Of a stretch of DNA of 64,000 bases, positions 39,757 through 49,395 are shown one piece after another. Origin of the DNA: Polynucleobacter necessarius (lineage in GTDB: Bacteria; Pseudomonadota; Gammaproteobacteria; Burkholderiales; Burkholderiaceae). Position numbers and translations under genes: made by a program. Position 1 is the stretch's first letter. Each line of letters begins with the position of its first letter. The stretch lies in assembly GCA_900095165.1 (NCBI GenBank), contig LT606947.1, positions 1,364,001 to 1,428,000 on the forward strand, in the 5' to 3' direction. Below the pieces are notes generated by a model. The model saw only the letters and a program-made list of their open reading frames with translations, searched no databases and was not told the origin of the DNA.

Positions 39757-40632
39757 ATGATGAGTGATGCGATAGAACTTCATTGCCCCGCAAAGCTCAA
39801 TCTTTTTTTACATATTGTTGGGCGCCGTCATGATGGCTATCACCTGTTGCAATCTGCTTTTCAGTTGATTGACTGGTGTGACGCCCTCACATTGAAGCGC
39901 ATTCCAGAAAACAAGGTTCGCCGCATCGATCCTATTCCCGGGATTCCTTCTGAGCAAGACTTAGTCGTTCGCGCAGCCGAACTTCTTAAAGGGCACTGCA
40001 AGATTGATCGAGGGGTCGAAATTGGTCTTCAGAAAAATATTCCAATGGGCGCTGGGCTTGGGGGAGGATCTTCAGATGCGGCATCCACCCTCATTGGTCT
40101 TAATGCACTTTGGGATCTGAATCTCGATATTGCCACCCTCTGCCAGCTCGGCCTAAAACTCGGTGCCGATGTGCCATTTTTCATTTTTGGCCAAAATGCC
40201 TTTGTTGAGGGAGTTGGAGAGAAATTACAGGCAATTTCCCTGGAAACCCAAGACTTTGTAGTGATTTTCCCAAACCAGGGGATTGCTACTGCTCAGATTT
40301 TTCAAGACCCTCAATTGACCCGAGATCACGCTCCGATTACAATAGATCGCTTTCTTGCATCGCCAAGGTCATATCAGTCAAATGATTGTCAGACAGTAGC
40401 GGCGCAGAAATGTCCTGAAGTGAAGCAAGCATTAGATTGGATTTACAAGGTAGTGCCAAACTCGGCGTCTTGCATGTCCGGCTCTGGAAGTAGCGTTTTT
40501 GCCGCCTTAGACCCTAAGACGGACACCGCCAATCTGGAAATTCTTCTGCAAAATCTTCCAAAAGGATGGATAGGTCGAATTGTTCGAGGGTTAAATAAAA
40601 ATCCCGCTTACAATTTGATTTCTTCAGATTGA
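39757..40632 (+). CDS. ispE: 4-diphosphocytidyl-2-C-methyl-D-erythritol kinase
   Basis: IspE phosphorylates CDP-methylerythritol in the MEP isoprenoid pathway. The GHMP-kinase phosphate loop PMGAGLGGGSSDAA is near residue 90 and the C-terminal SCMSGSGSSVFA is present. Starts at 39742, 39757 and 39760 are all possible; GAAG lies six bases before 39757, and the N-terminal block IELHCPAKLNLFLHI begins just after. If 39742 is used the gene overlaps the TPR-LolB stop. It is followed at once by tRNA-Gln. Confidence 0.94.
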   Translation: MMSDAIELHCPAKLNLFLHIVGRRHDGYHLLQSAFQLIDWCDALTLKRIPENKVRRIDPIPGIPSEQDLVVRAAELLKGHCKIDRGVEIGLQKNIPMGAGLGGGSSDAASTLIGLNALWDLNLDIATLCQLGLKLGADVPFFIFGQNAFVEGVGEKLQAISLETQDFVVIFPNQGIATAQIFQDPQLTRDHAPITIDRFLASPRSYQSNDCQTVAAQKCPEVKQALDWIYKVVPNSASCMSGSGSSVFAALDPKTDTANLEILLQNLPKGWIGRIVRGLNKNPAYNLISSD

Positions 40633-40637
40633 GCTGT

Positions 40638-40714
40638 AGGGGAATCGCCAAGCTGGTTAAGGCACTGGATTTTGATTCCAGCATGCGAAGGTTCGAATCC
40701 TTCTTCCCCTGCCA
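40638..40714 (+). tRNA. tRNA-Gln(UUG)
   Basis: A 77-nt cloverleaf: acceptor AGGGGAA pairs with TTCCCCT, anticodon stem CTGGA/TCCAG, anticodon TTG at 40672-40674, T-arm GGTTCGAATCC, and an encoded CCA. The sequence closely follows E. coli tRNA-Gln. It starts six bases after the ispE stop, so it is cut from the ispE transcript or made from an internal promoter. The ispE-tRNA-Gln-prs order is common in betaproteobacteria. Confidence 0.96.
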
Positions 40715-40776
40715 ACTACTGTAGATACGACTAAAAGACATCCATTCGACCTCTACCAAAATTCCAAAATCACCTT

Positions 40777-41745
40777 ATGTCCGCCCCAATGAACGCCGAT
40801 TTACTGACTCTTTTCACAGGCAATGCAAATCCGGTTTTGGCCCATGCGGTAGCCAAAGAGCTCAATCTCCCGATGGGAAAAGCATTTGTAGGTCGATTCT
40901 CTGATGGTGAAATCCAGGTAGAAATTCAAGAAAACGTCCGCGGTAAGAACGTTGTCGTAATCCAATCTACTTGCGCCCCAACGAACGACAGCTTGATGGA
41001 ACTCATGATCATGATTGATGCTCTAAAACGAGCATCAGCAGTCCGCATAACCGCAGTGATCCCTTACTTCGGTTACGCCAGACAAGACCGCCGCCCACGC
41101 TCAGCTCGGGTTGCCATCTCTGCCAGAATCGTTGCACACATGCTCCAGTCCGTTGCCGGCGTTGAGCGTGTTTTAACCATGGATCTCCATGCGGACCAAA
41201 TTCAGGGCTTCTTCGATATCCCGGTAGATAACATTTATGCCTCCCCAGTTCTATTGGCTGATTTAGAAGCTCAAAAAACCAAAAAAGATCTCATCATCGT
41301 TTCGCCAGATATCGGCGGCGTGGTTCGTGCCCGTGCGATGGCCAAGCAATTGGGTACAGATTTAGCCATTATTGATAAACGCCGCCCTAAAGCAAACGTG
41401 TCAGAAGTAATGCACCTTATTGGCGAAGTAGAAGGCCGTCATTGCGTCATCATGGATGACATCATTGATACCGGCGGAACGCTCTGTAAAGCCGCTGAGG
41501 CGCTAAAAGAGCGTGGTGCCAAGGGCGTTACCGCCTACTGTACTCACGCCGTTCTTTCTGGCGGTGCTGTGGCTCGTATTGCCGCTTCCGAATTAGATGA
41601 ATTAGTCGTTACTGACACCATTCCATTGACTCCAGAGGCAATGAAAGTGGCAAAAATTCGTCAATTGAGCGCTGCCCCCATCCTTGCTGAGACCATTTCC
41701 CGCATTAGCAAGGGTGATTCAGTAATGTCGATGTTTGCTGAATAA
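40777..41745 (+). CDS. prs: Ribose-phosphate pyrophosphokinase
   Basis: Prs makes PRPP from ribose-5-phosphate and ATP for nucleotide, His and Trp synthesis. The 322-residue protein carries the flexible loop [12 protein letters not shown] (near residue 100), [20 protein letters not shown] and the PRPP loop [20 protein letters not shown] (near 225). Length is usual. It is followed by an imperfect inverted repeat and the rplY promoter region. Confidence 0.98.
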   Translation: MSAPMNADLLTLFTGNANPVLAHAVAKELNLPMGKAFVGRFSDGEIQVEIQENVRGKNVVVIQSTCAPTNDSLMELMIMIDALKRASAVRITAVIPYFGYARQDRRPRSARVAISARIVAHMLQSVAGVERVLTMDLHADQIQGFFDIPVDNIYASPVLLADLEAQKTKKDLIIVSPDIGGVVRARAMAKQLGTDLAIIDKRRPKANVSEVMHLIGEVEGRHCVIMDDIIDTGGTLCKAAEALKERGAKGVTAYCTHAVLSGGAVARIAASELDELVVTDTIPLTPEAMKVAKIRQLSAAPILAETISRISKGDSVMSMFAE

Positions 41746-41751
41746 GCCAAA

Positions 41752-41812
41752 AATAGCGTTTCTACCCCTGTTTTTGGCAATTTTGAGCCTTTTCTAGGCA
41801 AAAACCGCTATT
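41752..41812 (+). repeat. Interrupted inverted repeat between prs and rplY
   Basis: AATAGCG (41752-41758) pairs with CGCTATT (41806-41812), and directly inside it GTTTTTG (41770-41776) pairs with CAAAAAC (41799-41805), with an 11-nt bulge on the left arm. No T run follows, so it is not a standard terminator; it may cap the prs mRNA 3' end. It ends eight bases before the rplY -10 box. Confidence 0.45.
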
Positions 41813-41819
41813 CCCAAGA

Positions 41820-41825
41820 TATAAT
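41820..41825 (+). promoter_or_regulatory. -10 box (TATAAT) of rplY
   Basis: A consensus TATAAT lies 57 bases before the rplY start codon; no good -35 hexamer is found at the normal distance, which suggests help from an activator or UP-type DNA. Confidence 0.4.
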
Positions 41826-41881
41826 CAAAGGCTTTTCTATTTGGTCGCGAACGGAAATTAACCTTAATTTAGGAATTCGAT

Positions 41882-42520
41882 ATGAAAGTAGTAGCCTTTG
41901 AAAGAAGCGTACAGGGAACGGGTGCGAGCCGCCGTCTGCGCAACTCCGGTAAAACTCCGGCTATCATCTACGGCGGTAAAGACGCCGCAACTGTAATTGA
42001 GTTGGATCACAACGCACTGTTTCATGCTCTCCGCAAGGAAGCATTCCACTCATCCATCCTTGATCTCGAAATCGGCGGCAAAGCACAAAAAGTGTTGTTG
42101 CGCGATTACCAGATGCATCCATTTAAGCCTTTGGTTCTGCACATCGACTTCCAGCGCGTTTCTGCGACTGAAAAAGTTCACATGCGCGTTCCATTGCACT
42201 TTATCAATGCTGACACTTCAGCTGCAGTGAAATTGCAAGGCGCTGTAATCAGCCACATCTCAACTGAATTGGAAGTTTCTTGCTTACCAGCAGACTTGCC
42301 AGAATTCATTGAAGTGGACCTGAACAAGATTGAAGTTGGTCATGGTATCCATGCTAAAGACATCGCATTGCCCAAAGGCGTTACCTTGGTATTGCATGTT
42401 GAGCAAGAAAACCCAGTATTAGCTAACGCACGTATCCCAGCAGTTAAATCTGCTGATACTGAAGCTGCTCCAGCAGCTGCTGCGGCTCCCGCTGCTGAAG
42501 CCCCAAAAGATAAAGCTTAA
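41882..42520 (+). CDS. rplY: 50S ribosomal protein L25, long (Ctc) form
   Basis: L25/Ctc binds 5S rRNA in the large subunit. This 212-residue version has the N-terminal L25 domain (residues 1-95, [21 protein letters not shown] near 13) and the C-terminal TL5/Ctc domain, ending in an Ala-rich tail. The ATG is preceded by TTAGGA. A hairpin terminator separates it from pth. Confidence 0.97.
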   Translation: MKVVAFERSVQGTGASRRLRNSGKTPAIIYGGKDAATVIELDHNALFHALRKEAFHSSILDLEIGGKAQKVLLRDYQMHPFKPLVLHIDFQRVSATEKVHMRVPLHFINADTSAAVKLQGAVISHISTELEVSCLPADLPEFIEVDLNKIEVGHGIHAKDIALPKGVTLVLHVEQENPVLANARIPAVKSADTEAAPAAAAAPAAEAPKDKA

Positions 42521-42550
42521 TTATTTAAGCCTTATCTTTGCGACAGAGGA

Positions 42551-42577
42551 AGCCCGCTTACAAGCGGGTTTTCTTTT
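42551..42577 (+). terminator. Rho-independent terminator after rplY
   Basis: CCCGCTT (42553-42559), two-base loop, AAGCGGG (42562-42568), then TTTTCTTTTTT. It closes the prs-rplY unit before pth. Confidence 0.85.
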
Positions 42578-42610
42578 TTGCGGAAATGCTTTTATCCTTA
42601 AGCACTCATC

Positions 42611-43207
42611 ATGACTAAATTAATTGTTGGCCTCGGCAATCCTGGCGAAGAGCACATAGAAGATCGGCATAACGCTGGTTTTTGGTTTGTTGACGCCCTT
42701 GCAAAACAATTGAGCACCCGCTTTGAAACTGAAAAACGTTTTCATGGGAAAGTAGCAAAGACTAAATGGGAAGGTGAAGATCTTTTCTTGCTTAAGCCCA
42801 GCACTTACATGAACCTCAGCGGTCAAGCCGTAGGGGCGCTGTGCCGCTTTCACAAAATTACACCTAAAGATGTGCTGGTAGTACAAGATGAGCTTGATCT
42901 CAAGCCTGGTACAGCCCGCATCAAACTCGGCGGCAGCACTGGTGGGCACAACGGCTTAAAAGATATTCAAGCCCACCTAGGAACACCTGAATACTGGCGC
43001 CTACGCCTCGGCATCGGTCATCCGCGCGATCTCGCTGCAGAAGGTGCACGTGTGATGGACGTTGCTGACTATGTATTGAGAAGGCCCTTGCAGGCAGAGC
43101 AAAAACAGATTGATGCCAGCATTGAAGATGGTTTGCGGATTCTGCCCCCATTTCTCAAGGGCGATGCTCAGGCAGCGAGACTGGAATTACATTCCAAGAC
43201 AAATTAA
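42611..43207 (+). CDS. pth: Peptidyl-tRNA hydrolase
   Basis: Pth frees tRNAs from peptides dropped by ribosomes. The 198-residue product has GLGNPGEEHIEDRHNAGFW (residues 7-25) with the catalytic His, PSTYMNLSGQAV (near 60), VQDELDLKPG with the catalytic Asp, and GGSTGGHNGLKDI. Everything expected is present. Located after rplY and a terminator, so it may have its own promoter. Confidence 0.97.
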   Translation: MTKLIVGLGNPGEEHIEDRHNAGFWFVDALAKQLSTRFETEKRFHGKVAKTKWEGEDLFLLKPSTYMNLSGQAVGALCRFHKITPKDVLVVQDELDLKPGTARIKLGGSTGGHNGLKDIQAHLGTPEYWRLRLGIGHPRDLAAEGARVMDVADYVLRRPLQAEQKQIDASIEDGLRILPPFLKGDAQAARLELHSKTN

Positions 43208-43239
43208 CTGCAATCCAACTATAGCTAAGTTTTCAGAAA

Positions 43240-44017
<778 letters not shown>

Positions 44018-44053
44018 AACGCTCCTAAGGCTTTTTCAGCTACAGGCAAGAGT

Positions 44054-44674
44054 TTAGCCCCTCTTAGAGCGAAATAGACAAGCTTTTGCCTGCCCAGCCT
44101 CTAAGTACTTTTCACAATGCCAATCGGGCACTAAAGCCTTAATTTGCTCGCGCGAGCGACTGGCAGGAAACTCTACGTAAATCCCCCCGCCAGCGCTGTC
44201 ATCGCAAACACAGGCAGCCTCTATCAGCGCCTGATTGAATAAGCCCTCCTCCTGAAAAGGCGGATCTATAAAAATAAGATTGCTTGAGTGGTCAGCTTGC
44301 TGCTTTAAAAACTCCAAACCATCTCTGTGCAAAATTTCGACCACTCCAGGAGCGGGAGATGACTGAAGCAAAGTAAAGTTTGCCAAAAGCTTTGCATGGG
44401 CCTTCTTATCTTTTTCTAGCAAAGTCACTGAATGGGCATGTCGTGAAGCCGCCTCAAAACCTAAGGCACCAGTACCAGCAAATAAATCTAAGCACTTCAA
44501 ACCCACTAGATCCTGCCCGAGCCAATTAAATAAGGTTTCACGAACACGATCGGTGCTAGGGCGTAGGCCGGATAAGTCCAGCACGCTCAATAAACGACTG
44601 CGCCAAACTCCACCAATAATCCGAATCTTCTGAGGTAGCTCTGATTGCTTCGCCGTCTTTACTGACTTATTGAT
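44054..44674 (-). CDS. rsmD: 16S rRNA (guanine966-N2)-methyltransferase with no standard start codon
   Basis: RsmD methylates G966 of 16S rRNA. SAM motif LDLFAGTGALGFEA and catalytic NLIFIDPPF are clear. The conserved N-terminal block KIRIIGGVWRSRLL lies in an open frame reaching 44674, but that frame contains no ATG, GTG or TTG until TTG at 44590, which would delete the block. At 44674 the codon is ATC, preceded by TAGGAG with ideal 6-nt spacing and overlapping the upstream stop as ATCAATAA. Translation probably starts at this ATC (as infC uses ATT); the alternative is a truncated 178-residue product. From ATC the length is 206, matching the family (E. coli 198). Confidence 0.85.
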   Translation of the reverse strand: MNKSVKTAKQSELPQKIRIIGGVWRSRLLSVLDLSGLRPSTDRVRETLFNWLGQDLVGLKCLDLFAGTGALGFEAASRHAHSVTLLEKDKKAHAKLLANFTLLQSSPAPGVVEILHRDGLEFLKQQADHSSNLIFIDPPFQEEGLFNQALIEAACVCDDSAGGGIYVEFPASRSREQIKALVPDWHCEKYLEAGQAKACLFRSKRG

Positions 44675-46013
44675 TTTTTGCTCCTAACACCACAATCTTC
44701 ATTCGATCCATGGCTAAGTATTTTTGGAATGTAGCCTTTACTTCTTCCAGGCTGACTGCCTCAACTTGCTTAGTCCACACCTCTATCGTGTGGAGGGGTA
44801 AATTATTCCAAGCAATTGAGGAAACGTTATCCAGCAACTTGCGGTTGTTATCAATTCTCAAGGGGTAGCCATTAATCAAATTCGCTTTAGCAGCATCGAG
44901 CTCAGATTGCGTAGGCCCATCAACAATAAATTGCGCAATGGAAGAACTCATTACTTCTAGCGCTAATGCAGCCTGATCACTCTTGGTTTGCAAACCCGCC
45001 TGAAATATCCCCGCATCTTTACCAGGAGCAAAGTAACTGAATACGCTATAGGCAAGGCCGCGCTTTTCACGAACCTCTGACATCAGTCGTGATACGAATC
45101 CCCCGCCACCCAAGACATAGTTTCCGACTAGTAATGGGAAATAATCGGGATTGCTGCGAGTGACTGCCGTCATTCCCATGGCGATATGTGCTTGCTGCGA
45201 ATCAAATGGAATGGTAACTTCGCGTTGAATTAAAGGTTCCACCGGTGAGCGCTCAAACTCTGGCAACTTGGCAATAGCGGGGCCAGACTGAGGCACTCTT
45301 TGCAATAAACCCTGAACAATTTCAACGGCCTCTGCTTTACTCACATCACCCACGATGCTGACAATCATGCGATCGCCACGGTAAAACTGTTTATGAAACT
45401 GCTGTAGATCGGTTGTGCTGATATTGGCAATGCTTTGTACCGTTGGTGAATTAGCTAATGGGTAGTTTCCATAAACTGATTTTTTAAAACGGCGATCCAG
45501 CACTAACTCGGGCTTTGTTTCTGATTCGAGTAATGCAGTCGTCATTTTTTGCTTTTCACGCGCCAAGATTTTGGCATCATAGGTAGGAGCGCTCAACATA
45601 GCTGATGCTAATTGAACGGCGCGATCACGTAAATCCATGCGACTCAAAGTTCGGATACGCATCACAGCACGCTCACCACTCACGGAGACTCTAAGATTTG
45701 CACCCAAGCCGGCAATCTCATCAGCAATCTGCGCCTCAGTCAGCAAGCCCTTGTCAGACTTAGCGCCGTAGTTCATGAGCTGACCAGCCACCGTAGCCAA
45801 GCCACTCCTTACCGCTGGATCATAGCGATCTCCCGCATCAATACTGATCTCGATATCCACCATCGGCAGTGTCTTGGTTTGCACTAAATAGGCTTGTGCA
45901 CCCTTGAAGGAATCAAGCTTTTCGATAGGCAATATCGCGTAAGCAGATGTCAGCAATCCAGCCATACATACCGCCGTAACAGCAACTTGCTTAATACATT
46001 TATTTAGCAGCAT
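44667..46013 (-). CDS. M16-family peptidase-like protein without the zinc motif
   Basis: A 448-residue periplasmic protein with a signal peptide (VAVTAVCMAGLLTSAYA) and two M16 domains. The expected HxxEH is replaced around VRSGLATVAGQLMNYGA, so it cannot bind the catalytic zinc; it is probably the R-containing partner in a heterodimer with the next gene. The C-terminal half has the RKLLDNVSSIAWNNLPL and VREKRGLAYSVFSYF blocks. I use ATG 46013; a longer frame lies within the preceding gene. It overlaps that gene by 14 bases. Confidence 0.85.
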   Translation of the reverse strand: MLLNKCIKQVAVTAVCMAGLLTSAYAILPIEKLDSFKGAQAYLVQTKTLPMVDIEISIDAGDRYDPAVRSGLATVAGQLMNYGAKSDKGLLTEAQIADEIAGLGANLRVSVSGERAVMRIRTLSRMDLRDRAVQLASAMLSAPTYDAKILAREKQKMTTALLESETKPELVLDRRFKKSVYGNYPLANSPTVQSIANISTTDLQQFHKQFYRGDRMIVSIVGDVSKAEAVEIVQGLLQRVPQSGPAIAKLPEFERSPVEPLIQREVTIPFDSQQAHIAMGMTAVTRSNPDYFPLLVGNYVLGGGGFVSRLMSEVREKRGLAYSVFSYFAPGKDAGIFQAGLQTKSDQAALALEVMSSSIAQFIVDGPTQSELDAAKANLINGYPLRIDNNRKLLDNVSSIAWNNLPLHTIEVWTKQVEAVSLEEVKATFQKYLAMDRMKIVVLGAKNQ

Positions 46014-47385
46014 GATTGACTCCCTGCTTGCTCTCGCCAGACTGACGTGCCTGCGGATATAACACTGCAATGGTAAGCCCTTCATCGACTAAATATTTTT
46101 TTGCAACAGCTTGAACTTGTGCAGGAGTAATCGCTTGCATTTTCTCCAAAATCACATCAATATCTCGCCATGAGAATCCAGCCATCTCTGTGCTGCCAAT
46201 CTCCATAGCCTGACCAAAGATGGAATCACGCTTATAAATTTGATCAGACAGAATGCGCACTTTGATGCGCTTGAGCTCGGACTCCAGAATTCCCTCATCC
46301 ACAATTTCTTTTAAAGCCTTCCGAATACTGCTCTCAGCCTGCGCTACTGTTTTGCCCTTAGCCATACTGGCGCTAATTATAAAGAGCTCTGGCCCTCTAG
46401 AGATCATGTCGTAACCCACGCCCACATCATTGACCACACGCTCTTGCTTAACCAACGTGCGATTCAAGCGGGCATTGTCATAACCATCAAGTACTGCGGC
46501 CAACAACTCCAGTGCGTAAGGCTCATCATCATTTAGCTTGCCCACTTGTAACTTGGGAACTTTCCACGCCATTGCAAGTTGTGCGCTATTTGCTGGCGCC
46601 TTCACTTGCACGCTCTTAATACCTTTTTGTGGCGGCTCGATCTGTGGTTTACGTTCAGGCAACTCTTTTGCGGAAGCGACACCATAATATTTTTCTACAG
46701 CCTGCAAAATAACTTTAGGATCAACGTCACCTGCAATCACGACTGTAGCGTTATTGGGCTTGTACCAACTGCGATACCAATCTCGCGCATCAGCAGCTTT
46801 CATATTCATTAGGTCATTCATCCACCCCACTACCGGATGACGATAGGGAGAGCTCATATAAGCAGTAGCCATGAGTGATTCATTTAGCAAGCTACTTGGA
46901 TTGTCTTCGGTGCGTAGGCGACGCTCTTCCATCACCACCTGAATTTCTTTCAAAAATTCCGCATCATCAAAGTTGAGGTTAGACATGCGATCAGCTTCTA
47001 GCCTCATCACCTCATCTAGCTTAGACTTTTCTACCTGCTGAAAATAAGCCGTGTAATCACGAGAGGTAAAAGCATTTTCTCGACCGCCTACTGCAGCAAC
47101 CAAGCGAGAGAACTCACCTGACTTCACTTTGTCTGTGCCCTTAAACATCATGTGCTCGAGCACATGGGCTACACCAGTCTTTCCATTCACCTCATTCATA
47201 GAGCCAGCGCGGTACCAAACCATGTGCGCAACCGTCGGCGCCCGATGATCCTCACGCACAATCAACTTAAGACCGTTTGAAAGGGTAAACTCGTGGGTAT
47301 TTGCTTGACCTGCGTCTGTGACTGCCCAGGCGCTGGGACAGCAGAGCATCAAATAGAAAGAAAAACGTAATAAAGTGGAGCGCAT
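46000..47385 (-). CDS. M16-family zinc peptidase, catalytic subunit
   Basis: A 461-residue secreted peptidase with a signal sequence (FSFYLMLCCPSAWA). The inverted zinc motif is HVLEHMMFKGT (near residue 80) with the third ligand Glu in the EERRLRTEDN region. Together with the inactive neighbour it resembles YmxG/PqqL-type two-chain periplasmic peptidases; targets are unknown. Start ATG 47385 chosen over GTG 47397. It diverges from ftsY. Confidence 0.88.
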   Translation of the reverse strand: MRSTLLRFSFYLMLCCPSAWAVTDAGQANTHEFTLSNGLKLIVREDHRAPTVAHMVWYRAGSMNEVNGKTGVAHVLEHMMFKGTDKVKSGEFSRLVAAVGGRENAFTSRDYTAYFQQVEKSKLDEVMRLEADRMSNLNFDDAEFLKEIQVVMEERRLRTEDNPSSLLNESLMATAYMSSPYRHPVVGWMNDLMNMKAADARDWYRSWYKPNNATVVIAGDVDPKVILQAVEKYYGVASAKELPERKPQIEPPQKGIKSVQVKAPANSAQLAMAWKVPKLQVGKLNDDEPYALELLAAVLDGYDNARLNRTLVKQERVVNDVGVGYDMISRGPELFIISASMAKGKTVAQAESSIRKALKEIVDEGILESELKRIKVRILSDQIYKRDSIFGQAMEIGSTEMAGFSWRDIDVILEKMQAITPAQVQAVAKKYLVDEGLTIAVLYPQARQSGESKQGVNHAAK

Positions 47386-47447
47386 CTGTAAGATCACCTA
47401 TCCCAAGAATTAAATTGATAAGATGCAAGGATTAAATTGTATCGATT

Positions 47448-48338
47448 ATGTTCGGCCTACGTAAAATCCTCGGATCCCTATTCAAATCCAATCAGACCGA
47501 TGAAGCCTGGTTTGATTCCCTAGAAGAATCTCTCATTCTGAGCGACGTGGGTCTGCCTACGACTGAACAACTGATTAGCAAACTTCGTAAAGCTGCCAAA
47601 TCAGAAAAAGCGAGTAGCCCAGAAGATCTAAAACAACTGCTCATCCAAGAAGTAGCAAGCCTATTAAAGCCTTTGGAGCCAAACGTCAATCCTTTGTACG
47701 TGCATGAGCAAAAGACCACGCCCGAGGTATGGCTAGTGATTGGCGTTAACGGTGCAGGCAAGACCACCACCATTGGCAAACTCTGCAAGCTCTTTCAATC
47801 GCAAGGTAAGTCTGTTTTGCTAGCAGCTGGCGATACTTTTCGCGCAGCAGCACGCAACCAGCTTCTCGAATGGGGTGGCCGCAATCAAGTCGATGTCATC
47901 ATGCAGGAGAGTGGCGATGCAGCAGCTGTGGCACATGACGCTATTCATGCAGCAATGTCTCGCAAGAGCGATATTTTGATTATTGATACCGCCGGCAGAC
48001 TGGCAACTCAAGACCATCTCATGGAGGAGCTGAAGAAGGTCAAAAGAGTCATCGGCAAGGCTCTTCCTGGGGCGCCTCACCAGACTTTGCTCGTTCTTGA
48101 TGGCAATACTGGTCAAAACGGTTTAAGCCAAGTAAAGGCCTTTCATGCTGCTCTAGGGCTTTCCGCCTTAATCGTCACTAAATTGGATGGCACCGCTAAA
48201 GGCGGGGTCATCTGCGCGCTCGCCCACATCCTAAGTGATGGGTCAAAACCTGCGGTTTTAGCCTTCGGCAAAGGTGAGGGAATTGATGATTTAGCCCCCT
48301 TTACAGCCGCCCAATATTCTTCTGAATTATTCAATTAA
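47448..48338 (+). CDS. ftsY: Signal recognition particle receptor FtsY, without A domain
   Basis: FtsY docks SRP-bound ribosomes at the membrane. This 296-residue version consists only of the N and G domains: N domain helices (residues 5-85), then GVNGAGKTTTIGKL (near 98), DTAGRL and TKLDGTAKGG. The long acidic A domain of E. coli FtsY is missing; a short amphipathic start (MFGLRKILGSLFKS) could serve as the membrane anchor. rpoH follows in the same direction, the classic ftsY-rpoH neighbourhood (ftsEX is not here). Confidence 0.95.
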   Translation: MFGLRKILGSLFKSNQTDEAWFDSLEESLILSDVGLPTTEQLISKLRKAAKSEKASSPEDLKQLLIQEVASLLKPLEPNVNPLYVHEQKTTPEVWLVIGVNGAGKTTTIGKLCKLFQSQGKSVLLAAGDTFRAAARNQLLEWGGRNQVDVIMQESGDAAAVAHDAIHAAMSRKSDILIIDTAGRLATQDHLMEELKKVKRVIGKALPGAPHQTLLVLDGNTGQNGLSQVKAFHAALGLSALIVTKLDGTAKGGVICALAHILSDGSKPAVLAFGKGEGIDDLAPFTAAQYSSELFN

Positions 48339-48366
48339 ATCATATACTTATGGAAGTAAAAAACCA

Positions 48367-48393
48367 TTAGCACTCTCTTGATAAGAGTGCTAA
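48367..48393 (+). promoter_or_regulatory. CIRCE operator (HrcA-binding site) upstream of rpoH
   Basis: TTAGCACTC (48367-48375), nine bases, GAGTGCTAA (48385-48393): a perfect 9-9-9 CIRCE. It overlaps a likely -10 (TAAAAT, 48391-48396) and lies 40 bases before rpoH. HrcA bound here would block rpoH transcription, linking two heat-shock circuits. hrcA itself is not in the window. Confidence 0.9.
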
Positions 48394-48433
48394 AATAGAA
48401 GTCTATTAATACTAAAAAATATATAAAAAGAAA

Positions 48434-49375
48434 ATGGTTCAAAAGAAAGCATATAAACCGCAATTGCAAGCAAGGCAAACATTGCCAGCAGCGCAGACTG
48501 CTGCGGCTTCGCTTGCCTTTCCCATGTTGCCTTCCCTTGGGATTGGCACACTCGACTCTTATATTTCGTACGTTAATCGCGTACCGATGCTCAGCGCCGC
48601 TGAAGAACTTCACCTCGCGCAAGAATTTCGTCGCACTGAAAATGTCGATACTGCGAAAACCTTAGTTCTCTCGCACCTTCGTTTGGTAGTGTCTGTTGCT
48701 CGTCAGTATTTAGGCTATGGCATTCCTCATGCCGACCTCATTCAAGAGGGCAACATCGGCTTGATGAAGGCCGTCAAACGCTATGACCCCAACCAAGGCG
48801 CACGTTTAGTCTCTTACGCAATTCATTGGATTAAGGCTGAGATTCATGAGTACATCCTGAAAAACTGGCGCTTAGTCAAAGTTGCAACAACTAAAGCACA
48901 ACGTAAATTGTTCTTTAACTTACGCAGCAACAAACCTACTTTGGCCGCCCTGACACCTAATGAGGTTGAGGCATTAGCCAAGGCTTTGGATGTCAAAGGC
49001 TCTGACGTCAAAGAAATGGAAATGCGTCTTGCTGGTGGCGACGTTGCCCTAGAGGGTGATGACAGTGATGATGAGTCAGCTTATGCACCAATTCAATGGT
49101 TGGCTGATAACAGTCAAGAGCCTACTGAGATGATGGCTTCTGCCGCAACCGATGCATTGCACGGCCCACAACTTGATCAAGCACTCATGGCACTGGATGA
49201 ACGTAGCCGAAATATTGTGCAATCCCGTTGGTTGGCGATGGATGCAGATGGTAATGGCACAAAAACATTGCATGATCTCGCCAGTGAGTACGGCATCTCT
49301 GCAGAGCGTGTTCGTCAGATTGAGACTACTGCTCTCAAAAAGATGCGCAGCCTCTTACAAACAGAGGCTGCATAA
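48434..49375 (+). CDS. rpoH: RNA polymerase sigma-32 factor
   Basis: RpoH directs heat-shock transcription. Region 2 is at residues 75-145 (GIPHADLIQEGNIGLMKAVKRYDP), the RpoH box QRKLFFNLR follows (near 156), and region 4 ends with the helix-turn-helix LASEYGISAERVRQIETTAL. Length is 313. A CIRCE element overlaps its promoter. The leader is only about 35 nt, so the long RNA thermosensor of E. coli rpoH, which includes coding sequence, cannot be assessed by eye. Confidence 0.97.
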   Translation: MVQKKAYKPQLQARQTLPAAQTAAASLAFPMLPSLGIGTLDSYISYVNRVPMLSAAEELHLAQEFRRTENVDTAKTLVLSHLRLVVSVARQYLGYGIPHADLIQEGNIGLMKAVKRYDPNQGARLVSYAIHWIKAEIHEYILKNWRLVKVATTKAQRKLFFNLRSNKPTLAALTPNEVEALAKALDVKGSDVKEMEMRLAGGDVALEGDDSDDESAYAPIQWLADNSQEPTEMMASAATDALHGPQLDQALMALDERSRNIVQSRWLAMDADGNGTKTLHDLASEYGISAERVRQIETTALKKMRSLLQTEAA

Positions 49376-49395
49376 ACACCCTTTCTTCCAAGCCT

